In this document: positions 44,640 to 54,776 of the stretch, piece by piece
Numbering within the stretch: the first letter of the stretch is position 1
How the letters are laid out: every line of letters starts with the position of its first letter
Source: Paguma larvata
Taxonomy: Eukaryota > Chordata > Mammalia > Carnivora > Viverridae
Assembly: GCA_030068075.1 (NCBI GenBank)
Contig: CM057826.1
Location: forward strand, 69,723,312 to 69,787,311
Length of the DNA: 64,000 nucleotides
Direction of reading: 5' to 3'
The notes under the pieces: model-generated
Databases searched by the model: none
Told to the model about the DNA's origin: nothing
Seen by the model: only the letters and a program-made list of their open reading frames with translations
Translations under genes and position numbers: made by a program

Positions 44640-45345
44640 CATCAGTATGCGTTAATGCAATTTATTTTTCTCTGATGCTCTTATATCCTGTGACCTTGCT
44701 TAGGTCACATATTAATTCTTGCAATATATAAATATACATATATAAATAATTTTCGGTGATTTTCTATATACACAACTGCAAATTATGTCATCTTTTTTTC
44801 CTGCCTGAATTCCTTTTATTTCTTCTTCTTGCCTTATTACTCAGGTTAAAATTCCAGTAGACTTGTTGGAAAGAGTGGTAAGAAAGAATATCTTTGCCTT
44901 GATTCCAACCTGAAGAGAAAACATTAGACTTTCACCATTAAATATGATATTGACTATAGAAATTTTTTGGAGATGTTCTTTACTAGATTAAAGAGGTTCT
45001 TTATTCCTAGAGTGCTGAGATTTATTTTTTGTCATAAATGGTATTGGATTTTGTAAAATGCTTTTTAGGTATTAATTTATCATATTATGTCAATTGTTCA
45101 GTTTCTTTTTTAACCTCTTGCTATTGTTAATTACATTGATATTTTAGATTGCCGATTGCTGAACCAGTCTTTCATACACAGAGTAAATTCTACTTATCCT
45201 TGTTGTAAAAATAATTATTTTTATATATTCTTTTATTTGATTTTCTAAATTTCTGTTGAGAATTTTTGTTTCTACATATATAAGAGATACATGTCTTTTT
45301 TATTTTTTTTTCCTTCTACTATCTTTGTCTGGCTTTCTTATTTGA
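44640..45345 (-). mobile_element. Extra antisense L1 RT-region fragment
   Basis: TTCTATATACACAACTGCAA and AATTATGTCATCTTTTTTTC, then 'gccttattactcaggtt', AACATTAGACTTTCACCATT and ATTTCTGTTGAGAATTTTTG correspond to the same ORF2 region as 40820-41560. One L1 cannot carry that region twice. This is therefore a separate L1 insertion, or a duplication, inside the host L1 between its ORF2 and ORF1 parts. Confidence 0.65.
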
Positions 45346-45927
45346 GAAATATTTAATATTGGTATAGAATTCTGTGTTGATAGTTTTTGATTTGTTTTGT
45401 TGTTGTTTGTCTGTTTTCAGTAGTTTGAAGATGTTGCTCAACAATCTTTTTGTTTGTGGTATTTGTATTGAAAAACCTGCTGTCATCATTTTGTTTGTTA
45501 CTGTGTATGCAACTTTTCTCTCCCTTTGGATACTTCTAAGATTATGTCTTTATTTCTGATTCCAAGCAATTTGAAGATGGTTTAGTGTTCTTTGGTTTAG
45601 TGTTTTTATGTTTCTTTGGTTGAGATCATTGACCTTCTTGAATCTGAGGTTTATTTTTGTCAGCAAATTTGGCAAATTTCAACTGTTATTCTTTCAATAG
45701 TTTTCTTTCTTACCACTTTCTCTTCTCCTTTGGGAGCTCCGGTTACAGCCATATTATACTTTTCATTGAGACTCTGTTCATTTTTTAAAAATTATTTTTT
45801 TCTTTTTTGTTCCCTATTTGATAATTTATCCTACTATGTGTTCAAGTTTCTTTATTCTGTCAAGATGTCTAATCTATTAGTTATATTCAATGCATATTTC
45901 ATCTCAGATGTTGTACTTTTCATTTCT

Positions 45928-46005
45928 TTTTTTAAGCTTATTTATTATTTTGAGAGAGAGAGAGAGAGTGCATGTAGCCTATATGCACACAAGTTGGGGA
46001 AGTGC

Positions 46006-46037
<32 letters not shown>

Positions 46038-46163
46038 AGAATCCAAATAGGCTCTGTGCTGTGCCCATCTCGGGGCTCAATCTCACAAACCTTTAGTTTA
46101 GATCATGACCTGAGCTGAAATCAATAGTCAGATGCTTAACCAACTGAGCCTCCCAGGAACCCC
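45928..46163 (-). mobile_element. Carnivore SINE, antisense, in old L1
   Basis: TTTTAAGCTTATTTATTATT tail complement, an expanded GAGA tract (about 46007-46034), GATCATGACCTGAGCTGAAA and head AACTGAGCCTCCCAGGAACC. The target-site duplication is TGTACTTTTCATTTCT (45912-45927) against TGTACTTTTTATTTCT (46164-46179). Confidence 0.96.
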
Positions 46164-46507
46164 TGTACTTTTTATTTCTAAAAGTTCACTTTGGATCTTT
46201 TTATATCTTATCTCCACTTACCTGTGTAAACATGTTTAAAATAGTTATGGTAGCTTTTTATGTCTATATTTTCTACTTGTTATATTTGTACTAGTTCTGA
46301 ATCCACAACAATTGATTAATTTTCCTTCTCATAATGGATCATTTTTTTTCCTGCTTTTTACATGCCCAGTAATATTTTATTGACTAGAGGCATTAGAATT
46401 TTTCCTCTCTAGGCCTTGGATATTTGTATCCCTTTTAAATATTTGAGATATCTTAAGGGACACAGTTAAGTTACTTAGAAACTGTGATACACTTGGATGT
46501 GGATTTT

Positions 46508-46723
46508 TTTTTATTTTTTTAACATTTATTTATTTTTGAGAGACATAGAGACATAGCGTGAGCAGGGGAAGGGCAGAGAGAGAGGGAGACACAGAATCCG
46601 AAACAGGTTCCAGGCTCTGAGCTGTCAGCACAGAGCCCGATGCGGGGCTTGAACTCACAGACCATGAGATCATGACCTGAGCTGAAGTCGGCCGCTTAAC
46701 GAACTGAGCCACCCGGGTGCCCC
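46508..46723 (-). mobile_element. Carnivore SINE, antisense, in old L1
   Basis: TAACATTTATTTATTTTTGA tail complement, GCAGGGGAAGGGCAGAGAGA, CCAGGCTCTGAGCTGTCAGC and head GAACTGAGCCACCCGGGTGC. The target-site duplication TGGATGTGGATTTT is perfect at 46494-46507 and 46724-46737. It is close to consensus and probably recent. Confidence 0.97.
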
Positions 46724-47299
46724 TGGATGTGGATTTTAAGATTTGGTTAGTGGAGTCAAACCAGCAATTATTCTCCCTACTTATGCAAAATCCTTCTGAG
46801 TAATATTCTTTGAATTATGAGTATTCTTTTCTTACTGGAAAACATTAGGTGTAGTTCCCTCTAATCCATTTGATGGTCTTTTCCCAACCTTAGTTTCTTC
46901 ATACATAGTACTTTTTGGACGCCTTTTTACAGTTCTTTAGGGTTAGTTGTCTCTGTGTGCAGCTGTCTTCATCTACTAGTTCTGTCCTTCATCTACTAGT
47001 TGTCTTGGTCTCCCTGGATTCAGCTTGTCTTCTTTCTCTTCCTGGAATTCTGTGCTCTGACTGGGCTCCCCTCCCTGCATCACGTTTGGTGTAGTCCATC
47101 AAAGCCGTACTCTGGTGAAGTTTTATGCTCACATCCTTTGCTTTCCATCTCTCAGAGATCACAGTCCTTGCCTGATGCCCAGTGTCCTGAAAACCATCTT
47201 TTCATATACTTTGTCTATTTTCAGATTGTTGGAGAGGGAATATCAACCCAGTCCTTATTGTTCCATTTATTGAAGCAGAAGTCTTTCTTCACTTCTCAA

Positions 47300-47390
47300 T
47301 ACCTGTTTGACTTTGTGCAAGTCATCTTGCCTCTCTCAGGATAATAATAGTTTCTGTTTCACTGCTATTATTATATTTTATATGTATGAA
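47300..47390 (+). mobile_element. MIR fragment
   Basis: TGACTTTGTGCAAGTCATCT followed by TGCCTCTCTCAGGATAATAA matches the MIR core ('gtgaccttgggcaagttactt..cctcag..ataataat'). Confidence 0.55.
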
Positions 47391-47556
47391 ACAGTGCAAA
47401 CAAGAATATTATGTATTAAATCTGTGTCACAGAGGGCATAAAATAAATTATAGGCTCATTAATTGATTTTGTTTAATTATATCAGGAATTTGTAAAAACT
47501 GTTACTATTTCCTTGTATAAAATATTAATGAAGCAAAATTGAGAATTAAGAATTTT

Positions 47557-47760
47557 TTAATTTATTTATTTTTGAGTGAGAGAGAGCAGGCAAGCAGTGG
47601 GGAAGGACAGAGAGAAAGGGAGAGAGAGAATCCCAGTCAGGCTCTGCACCGTCAGCACAGAGCCTGACACGGGGTTGATCTTAAAAACCGTGAGATCATG
47701 ACCTGAGCCAAAATCAAGGGTCAGACCCTTAACCAACTGAGCCACACAGATGCCCCCAGG
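47557..47760 (-). mobile_element. Carnivore SINE, antisense
   Basis: AATTTATTTATTTTTGAGTG tail complement, CAGTCAGGCTCTGCACCGTC, GTGAGATCATGACCTGAGCC and head AACTGAGCCACACAGATGCC. The target-site duplication is ATTAAGAATTTTT at 47544-47556 and 47761-47773. The frame at 47566-47832 is its translation. Confidence 0.96.
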
Positions 47761-48110
47761 ATTAAGAATTTTTGAGAATATGACATAATTTAAATATATG
47801 ATGTTCTCAAAAAAGTAGTGAGTATTTTTCAAAAACTAGGCTAGAAGCCTAGTAAATTTAATAAAATAACTGGAGGGTGATAAATATATAAACTTAAAAT
47901 TAAGTTCATAATTTTCAAACAATAAATGTTAACTTCAGGATGCTTTCCCAAAGAAGTTATTAGAAATGAAATAAGATATATATGGGTAAAATGCATCAGG
48001 TGTTTTTATTTATTTTTAATATAGTGCTTCTATATGCAACTAAGTGCCTAATGTCAGAGTCTATGTAAATAAATTATGGCATATACTTTAGCTATTAAAA
48101 ATAATATTCA

Positions 48111-48321
48111 GGGGCACCTGGGTGGCTCAGTTAATTGAGCATCTGACTTTAGCTCAGGTCATGATCTTGCCATTCATGAGTTCGAGCCCCACATCTGGCT
48201 CTCTGCAGGCAATACACAGCCTGATTCAGATCCTCTGTCCCCCTCTCTCTCTCTTCCCCTCACCTGTTCATTCTCTTTCTCCCTCTCTCTCTCTCAAAAA
48301 TAAATAAACATTAATTTTTTA
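48111..48321 (+). mobile_element. Carnivore SINE
   Basis: GGGGCACCTGGGTGGCTCAG head, GGTCATGATCTTGCCATTCA, CCCCACATCTGGCTCTCTGC and an AAAATAAATAAACATTAATT tail. The target-site duplication is ATAATATTCA (48101-48110) against ATTATATTCA (48322-48331). Confidence 0.96.
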
Positions 48322-48734
48322 ATTATATTCAATGGCATGGAATTTCTGCTTATCATGCAGAAAGTGAAAAACAAGTTACAAATTTTAAATATAATTTGTC
48401 ACTATATGCCTTGAATTTTTTGGAACTTACATACAAAATGATTGTGTGATTATTTCTGAATGGTCAAATAATGGTTAGATTATTTTTCCTTCATTATATT
48501 CTCTATTTTGCAATATTTCAGTTATTCATATGTATTTTATCTGTAATGAGGAACTGGAAGTTGAAATTTATGTCAGTGTTTTTATAAAAAAAAAAAGGAA
48601 GAGCATCAGTGTTCTTAGTGAAAGTATTCTGCATCATATTTGATTTGATAATAAGTTTCTACCCAGAGATATCTCATTAAAATTATTTTACCCTGATAAA
48701 TTTATGTTTTATCAATGTAAAAAATTGCCCTGAG

Positions 48735-48925
48735 GGTACCCAGGTCATTAAAAGCATCTGACCTTGGCTCAGGTTATGGTCTCACAGTTCCTCTCATTGG
48801 GTGAGCTCTAGCCCTCCTTCGGGATTCTCTCTCTTGCCCTCTCTGCACCCTGTGGGATTCTCTCTCTCCCTTGTTGTCTGCTCCTCACTCACTCATGTGG
48901 TCTCTCTACTAAAAAAATAAATAGT
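48735..48925 (+). mobile_element. Carnivore SINE, degenerate
   Basis: GGGTACCCAGGTCATTAAAA head (A-box region collapsed), GGCTCAGGTTATGGTCTCAC and an AAAAAAATAAATAG tail. The segment GGGATTCTCTCTCT with its CCCTCTCTGC neighbour occurs twice (about 48819 and 48853), an internal duplication. It is clearly older than neighbouring copies. Confidence 0.85.
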
Positions 48926-49104
48926 TGTCCTAAAAGGAGGAAACTAGTTAAAGTACCAAGGACACATGGGAAAATTAGTTTTCCACTCTTCACTTAAAAG
49001 TGCTTAGTAATTTGAGTTACTAAGAACTGAGTATTTCTTTAGATATGAAACAAATAATCTCTTGATGTTTTGGGAGAAATACTAAGGCTACTTGTGACAT
49101 GACT

Positions 49105-49335
49105 GAGTGACAGCAATGCTCTCTGGAGTTGAAAGGCAGGACATCAAGTTGCAGCCCTGGCTCCCATCTCCTAAGTGACCACAACAAGTTGCTTAGCTTT
49201 ACTCAACCACTGCTTTCTCATTTGTACATTGAGGTAAAATGTTTACATTCTAGTTGTGGTGTGGACTAAGTAAATAATAAACATATAATTCAGAGAATAT
49301 TCTCAATACATGGTAGAGGTTATTATTAAAGGGTC
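49105..49335 (+). mobile_element. MIR SINE, near full length
   Basis: CAATGCTCTCTGGAGTTGAA, CAGCCCTGGCTCCCATCTCC, TAAGTGACCACAACAAGTTG, TTTCTCATTTGTACATTGAG and AATACATGGTAGAGGTTATT follow the MIR order from head to 3' end. Confidence 0.8.
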
Positions 49336-49379
49336 CAAATTGTCTCTGTCACTTACTTGAATCAATATTTTTTAGACCA

Positions 49380-49875
49380 TTGTATCAGAGTTTCAGAGAA
49401 AAACAATGAATCATATGTATATATGTGAATATATATTTATATGCCCATTATACCTATATAATTGGTTGTTATAGAGAGAGAGAAAGGAAGAGAGAGAGAG
49501 AGGATGAGAGAGAGAGAAGAGACTTATGGTAAAGACTTGCTCACTTGACTGTGAGGACTAGCCAGTAAAATCTGGAATCTGTATGTCAGGTTGACAAGAT
49601 GGAAATCCAGTCAGTATTCTTGGTAGTCTTGAGACAAAATTTCTTACTTTCCAGGAAGTCTCAGTTTTTATCCTTAAGACCAAACTAATTGGGTTCATCT
49701 GATTGGCCCAGACATTAGAAAGGCCAATCTCTTAGACAACTGATTGTAATTGTTAACCACATCTATAAAATACCTTCACAGCAACACTTAGATTGGTTTT
49801 TGATTAAATAACTGTGTTTTATGGCCAAGCCAAATTGACACATGAGAACCATCCCGCCGTTCCTTATAAAGCCAT
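49380..49875 (+). mobile_element. Ancient interspersed repeat, family not named
   Basis: CAGAGTTTCAGAGAAAAACA, a TATATA/GAGA stretch, TTGCTCACTTGACTGTGAGG, AAAATACCTTCACAGCAACA and CCAAGCCAAATTGACACATG. This phrase order is familiar from a common old mammalian repeat ('ggttctccagagaaacagaacc .. caagttgacacataaaatt'). I cannot assign the family with certainty; it may be LTR-related. Confidence 0.5.
49472..49521. repeat. GA-rich microsatellite
   Basis: Interrupted GAGAGA runs within the ancient repeat at 49380-49875. Confidence 0.85.
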
Positions 49876-50204
49876 AGTCATTTCTGGAGGATCTTTAGGA
49901 GATCAGAGGTCCAGAAGGGCAGTTACTACACCATTTATTTAACAAATGAGCCCTTACTGTAAGTTCAATCTTGTTTTTCAATTTTCTCTTTAAAAAAGTT
50001 TTAAGTCTTCGAAGTAGTTAGAAATACAGACAGTGCATTTTCTTAAATGACTTGATTAAATACAGCAATAAAGTCAAGTTAGTATTTCAAGAGAAGGAGA
50101 CAGAGCTGAGAGTCCAGGAAGACTAAGACAACTGAAGTTTGAAGTAAAAAGAACCAAAAAGAGAGCTGCATGTAGAAAAACATTCAAAGCATAATAAGCT
50201 ATTT

Positions 50205-50325
50205 TTAGTAATAATAATATTAGCTGACTTCTTGAATTCATGGTGGACTATATGATAGTGTTTATGGAACTAAGATTTAGAGAGCTTATGTAACTTGTTT
50301 AAAAATAATGCAGCTTTTGTGATGT
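50205..50325 (-). mobile_element. MIR fragment
   Basis: TAATAATATTAGCTGACTTC, TTTAGAGAGCTTATGTAACT and TGTTTAAAAATAATGCAGC fit antisense MIR ('gaggttaagtaacttgcccaaggtcacacagc'). Confidence 0.55.
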
Positions 50326-50344
50326 TTCTAGGTTCCATCCATGC

Positions 50345-50850
50345 TTATCCCACTGTGGTAGACTGTATTTTCCAAAAAAATGGCCTTAATAATAGCTCTA
50401 GTCCCACATGTTATTCATGCATATTGCCACTTTCCCATAAAGAGACAGATTTTCTTTCCTCTCCCTTTGAATTCAGATGGGCCTGTGATCTGCCTATAAC
50501 TAACGGAATTCTGCTGAAATGAGGCTGCATGACTTCACAGATGAGTCATAAAAGGCAATGGAGCATCTTTTACCTCGCCCACTGGAATATTCATTCTCGT
50601 GTCTTCAGCTGCCACATAGTCAGTCTGACTGCCCTGTTGCTGTTATGTTGTCAATAAGCCCAAACTACCAGTTGTGAGATGCACGTGGAGAAACCTTAGA
50701 ATACTATGAAGGTAGAGTAAGATCTCCGACAGCACCCCTAAGTTTTCAGTCACTGTGTGACTGCAAATGGCTGTGATGAGTCCTACCAAGGGATATGAAG
50801 CGTCTGAGATTTTACCAACTCTCAAGCTAACAGGTTAGCCTTTGCTACAA
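50345..50850 (+). mobile_element. MLT1-type LTR (ERVL-MaLR), main part
   Basis: GGTAGACTGTATTTTCCAAA, AGTCCCACATGTTATTCATG, CAGATGGGCCTGTGATCTGC and GATGAGTCATAAAAGGCAAT, then 'cagctgccacatag'. The order is that of MLT1-class LTRs. It is a non-coding solo LTR relic. Its 3' end is probably the block at 51330-51480. Confidence 0.65.
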
Positions 50851-51329
50851 TTTCATAGATGCTGGAGGAAAAGAACATTTCTAAGAAAGAGACCAAGGAT
50901 TTTATTACCCATGGTACAGTAATCTGTAGAAGCATGAACTTCATGGTGGCATCAGTTTGTCTTGTTTACCCAAAATGTAAATGAATGATTCAGAGTAGTC
51001 CGGATAGACATTGCACACACCGTGGTTTTGAGTCACAGCTGAGTAATCCAAACTTAAGAACACTCCTTGCCTCCCTAATCTTGTGAGAGCACTGCTATCA
51101 AACCTGCCTAATCTGCCCAAATATTATCTTTATTGCCCTGATCAGGAAACACACGCACCCTCTGTCTCAATGGGAGACTCTGTATCTTTCGTCCAAGGCT
51201 TGCTTCTATGCAAGCTTCCTCGAAAAAAATCATTGAAACAAAGATGTCAATGCTGCTTCTTCAGAAGATGGACAGAAATGCAAGAGACGTTGGTGAACTG
51301 TCTCCCAACAAACACTTCCTAATTTCAGA
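50851..51329. other. Segment between two MLT1-like blocks
   Basis: Its identity is not clear. It may be an insertion within the LTR or a diverged part of it. The 79-codon frame at 51083-51322 shows no recognisable domain. Confidence 0.4.
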
Positions 51330-51480
51330 CCACAGATATGGTGAGAGATAAAATGAGATAAAATGTTGTTTTAAACCCCTAAGTTTTGGAGAGATTTTAG
51401 GGCATAGTAATATAATATTGGAAATATTATGGTCATCATGCAGAGAACTTAGCAACTATAATCATCAAAATATTAGTTAT
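51330..51480 (+). mobile_element. MLT1-type LTR 3' end
   Basis: AGACCACAGATATGGTGAGA, GATAAAATGTTGTTTTAAAC, CCCTAAGTTTTGGAGAGATT and GGGCATAGTAATA match the conserved end of MLT1 LTRs, which includes the polyadenylation-signal region. Confidence 0.65.
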
Positions 51481-51530
51481 CAACTAACACCGGGACCTGA
51501 AAGAAAATAACATAAGAAGACTTCATTTTT

Positions 51531-51748
51531 TAATTTTTTTTAATTTTTACTTATTTTTGAGAGAGAGAGATTGAGAGTAGAAGTGGAGGAGGAGCAGAGA
51601 GAGAGGGAGACACAGAAACTGAAATGGGCACTAGGCTCTGAGCTGTCAGCACAGAACCCATTGTGGGACTCTCGAACTCGGAAACAGCGAGATCATGACC
51701 TGAGCTGACATCAGGCGCTTAAACAATTGAGCCGCCCTATTGCCCCAT
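51531..51748 (-). mobile_element. Carnivore SINE, antisense
   Basis: TTTTTACTTATTTTTGAGAG tail complement, GGCACTAGGCTCTGAGCTGT, GAGATCATGACCTGAGCTGA and head ATTGAGCCGCCCTATTGCCC. The target-site duplication AAGACTTCATTTTT is perfect at 51517-51530 and 51749-51762. Confidence 0.96.
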
Positions 51749-51924
51749 AAGACTTCATTTTTGAGGGAAGGTTGGAACTAAAGAGATTTAAAAATTATTC
51801 AAAACAACCAGAGCATATCCAAGGTAGAATATTACATTAAGATATCACAAGTACTTACCAAGTATAATGGAAATGGGAGGAAGAGAAATCAAGGCAAATA
51901 TGTTGCAGAAATCCAAAGCAAATT

Positions 51925-52375
51925 AATTAAATTCACTCGACTATGACTGCTCTTGCAAATTATCACAGATTTGATGGCTTACGAAAACATTAATTATTCT
52001 ATTATGGTTCTGAAGGCCATAAGTCTAAAATCAGTATCACTAAGCTAAAATCAGGGTTTAGCAGGACCAGGCTTCCTCCAGAGGGTCTAGAGGAAAATTC
52101 ATTTCTCGATTCTTCCAGCATCTGGTGACTGCTAACATTCCTTGGGTTGTGGGTGTATCATTAAAATCTCTGTCTCCCCATTAAAAAAACCATATCCTTT
52201 TCTTTTGTATATAATCTTCCTCTGCCCCTGTCTCATAAGCACACATGTGATGGCATTTATACCCCCCTGTGGTATAATAATCTCAAGATTTTTGAGATTT
52301 ATAAAAATCTCAAGATTTTTAACTTAATTCTTCCACCGAGACCCTTTTTCAGTATTCCAGGGATTAGGAGCTGAT
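51925..52375 (-). mobile_element. MLT1/MST-type LTR, antisense
   Basis: CAAATTATCACAGATTTGAT, GGTTCTGAAGGCCATAAGTC, AGCAGGACCAGGCTTCCTCC and AGCATCTGGTGACTGCTAAC follow the antisense order of MaLR LTRs ('taccacagactgggtggctta..ttctggaggc'). It is degraded. A short hairpin (AATCTCAA/TTGAGATT, 52279-52299) lies near its far end. Confidence 0.6.
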
Positions 52376-52493
52376 ATACTAAAGAGTCATTAATCTCACT
52401 ACATACAGTTAGAATCATCAATTATTACAACGAAAATTCTACAAAACAAACAGAACCAAAAACTCAGCTACTGTGTTTCAGCTAACTCCATCA

Positions 52494-52545
52494 GGATTCA
52501 GCAAGATTAGGATGACACTGGATTCAGCAGGATTAGGATGACACT
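52494..52545. repeat. 26-bp tandem duplication
   Basis: GGATTCAGCAAGATTAGGAT plus GACACT is followed directly by a second copy with one substitution (AGCAAG to AGCAGG). The high identity indicates a recent event. Confidence 0.92.
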
Positions 52546-52829
52546 TGGGGTATGCTCCCTTTGTCCTATATAACAAATGGTTAGAATCCCTGGCAGACTC
52601 CTTTCCCAAAAGTCTCAAAATGCAACTGCTTGTGTTGATACCCATGAAAGATACTTTTCTAGAAAAACTGAACCGTGCTATAGAAAAGACATACAGAACT
52701 AGTATTTTGGCGTCTCCAATGAAAAAATCCAGCTGTTCAGCCAATTATTATGCATTAAGCCCACCCGTCTATATCCACACAGAGCTTCTAATATTTTAGA
52801 ACTTTATTTTTAAAAATGAATAGGGAACA

Positions 52830-52965
52830 TTGATGTAACACTCTGGTGCTGTGTGTTGAGAGTGGGGAGTGCTGTACATGTAGAAGGAAAGACTGTATAT
52901 GGAAACTCTCTATTTCCTGTTCAATTTTGCTATTAATCTAAAACAGCTCTAAAATCAAATCTTAT
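52830..52965 (+). mobile_element. Ancient L1 3' end (L1ME-type)
   Basis: TATATGGAAACTCTCTATTT, TTTTGCTATTAATCTAAAAC and AGCTCTAAAATCAAATCTTA match the terminal 'gggaactctctgtac..tctaaaactgttctaaaa' block of ancient L1 3'UTRs. Confidence 0.65.
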
Positions 52966-53034
52966 TAATTAAACAAGAATAGGTCACCAAGAATCTCTAG
53001 TCATTTGAGTAGGGATTTAAGGCAAACAGACGTT

Positions 53035-53560
53035 AAGAAAGGAGATCAAATGCAATAAAGTCAACTTAAAAACTGTAATATCCTCACAAAGATAAAAAAG
53101 ATTCTGTAGCCATACAAGCATAAATATTTTTAACAGGGAACAACTAGAAAATGATAAGCTCATGGATATTTAAAATAATATAGTTAAGTTTGATAACATC
53201 AAAAATTAGAAGAAGAGATAAAATAAAATTTTCACAAAATAGAAGATAAATGGAAAGACAGGGTCATCTTACAGAATTCAGTATTTACCACAGTATTTCC
53301 ACAATAAGAGAATAGGAGAAATACATGTAGCAAAGGAAATTTGCAAAGAGAAAATATTCCAATAAAAGACTTTTTTTTTTTGAAAAGACCTATGAAATGC
53401 CTCACAACACAAATAGGAAAAAAAAAAGTCCTGATGGACTCATTGAGTGCAACCCCAGAAATAGAGAGGCTGGAAAGTAATATATCTTGAGGATCATTGA
53501 AAGAGAGGGAAGAATAGTCTTAGATAATATATCTAAATCTTTGTGAAGGGTTAGATGTTT
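53035..53560 (+). mobile_element. Possible HAL1/L1 ORF1-region relic
   Basis: AAAGACCTATGAAATGCCTC and ACAACACAAATAGGAAAAA, then 'ggaaagtaatatatcttg', vaguely follow the HAL1/old L1 ORF1 pattern. The region is purine-rich and very diverged, and the assignment is weak. Confidence 0.3.
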
Positions 53561-54289
53561 CTTCCTGTGAAAGATATTTTTCCCTTGAACTTAGATGTGA
53601 ACGTATTCTTAGACAAAAATAACTTCTAACATCCAGGCTTCAAATGACAAGGCAGCAACCGACCATACTCTAATAAATAGCGAGTCCTTTCTGAGGGATG
53701 AAACCTCTTGGTCCTTACATAAAGAAATGCAGTGGAAATCCTCTCAACAAGTGGTGAGACAGGGAACAGATTCTGTCTGAGAGGAGGATTTCTATGTGAT
53801 GCAAATCAACATGAAGCAATAAGGAGCAAACCACAAAGACAGTGTCATTGATATGAATAAATGGAACTTTGATCTTTCCTGAAGTACCTCAGTATCTCAA
53901 GCAACTAACTATTCTTGCTTAGTGTCTTTCTAAACCCTCCCTTACCACTGAATGAACACTAAGGAAAAGTGTATGTTACACTTGCCATAAAAGATCACTA
54001 TCATAAAGTATCATAAATACTAATTTAATGATAAAAATTGCATACATACTATATTGACCTGATTTATTATTAGAAAACTTTCCTCTTAGCTCCTTGTAGA
54101 GACATAAGGATAGCTAATTTTTAAAGACAGGATATAAATGGGTTTTTCCTTTCCCCTTGTTGATCTTTGTACAGCTACTAATTGAAGGAGTCAAAAAGAC
54201 AATAGAAATAGCACATTACAAACCAAATCACACCATTTACTATAAAAGTTCCAAATTTAGAGTATGTTTTCTGAAAAGGACGTATATTA

Positions 54290-54480
54290 AAGCCAACAAA
54301 CTGATGGTTACCAGAATGGAGGTGGATAGATGGAATAGGTAATGGGGCCTACAGGGTGCACTGGTGGTGAGTGCCAGGGTTTGTACGGAAATTTTGAATC
54401 ACTGTATTGTACACCTGAAACTATTACTACAGTGTATGTTAAGTAACTGGAATTTAAAGAAATACTTAAAGAAATACAGC
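54290..54480 (+). mobile_element. L1 3'UTR end, short truncated copy
   Basis: CAACAAACTGATGGTTACCA, GGTAATGGGGCCTACAGGGT, TATTGTACACCTGAAACTAT and GTAAGTAACTGGAATTTAAA. It is a severely 5'-truncated younger-type L1, about 180 bases, just upstream of an older L1 3' end. Confidence 0.85.
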
Positions 54481-54736
54481 GCGTATGGTGATTACACATT
54501 ATACTACTGTATTATATAATCGAAAGTTAAAAATATATACCTGAAAGTTGAGAAAGTATATATTAAATATCACCAGAAGAGAGAAACGGTAATTATGTGA
54601 AGTGAGGGAGGTGTTAGCTGGCGCTATGGTAGCGATCATTTCGCAGTAGATAAGTGGATCACATCCATTTGTTATACATCTTAATCTTACACATCCTCAA
54701 ATGTCGATTATATCTCAAAAGTTAGAAAACTGAAAA
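54481..54736 (+). mobile_element. Older L1 3'UTR end
   Basis: TATATTAAATATCACCAGAA, AGGTGTTAGCTGGCGCTATG, GTAGCGATCATTTCGCAGTA and GTCGATTATATCTCAAAAGT match the old L1M 3' end ('gctaattagcttgattgtggtaatcatttcacaatgta..'). It ends at the TACA microsatellite, which probably grew from its A-rich tail. Confidence 0.7.
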
Positions 54737-54744
54737 TACATACA

Positions 54745-54775
<31 letters not shown>
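54737..54775. repeat. (TACA)n microsatellite
   Basis: Nine to ten perfect tetranucleotide units following GAAAA at the end of an L1 3'UTR. Confidence 0.95.

Positions 54776-54776
<1 letters not shown>

Larger units (their letters stand above)
45346..47290 (-). mobile_element. Old L1: ORF1 and 5'UTR end
   Basis: Antisense L1 5' part: GGTATAGAATTCTGTGTTGA, AAACCTGCTGTCATCATTTT, GGGAGCTCCGGTTACAGCCA, CATGCCCAGTAATATTTTAT, CAGAGATCACAGTCCTTGCC and TGATGCCCAGTGTCCTGAAA. The ending matches the old L1 5'UTR. The element is thus nearly complete from about 47290 back to 38215. The 144-codon frame at 45616-46050 and the 114-codon frame at 47000-47344 are antisense translations of it. Two SINEs are inserted in this segment. 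Confidence 0.75.

Noticed and set aside
45616..46050. 144-codon open frame ending in an Arg-Glu repeat
   Set aside because: It is an antisense translation of the old L1 5' part running into the GAGA tract of an antisense SINE.
54290..54736. Single long L1 3' end
   Set aside because: Two different 3'UTR types follow each other, so it was split into a younger truncated copy and an older one.
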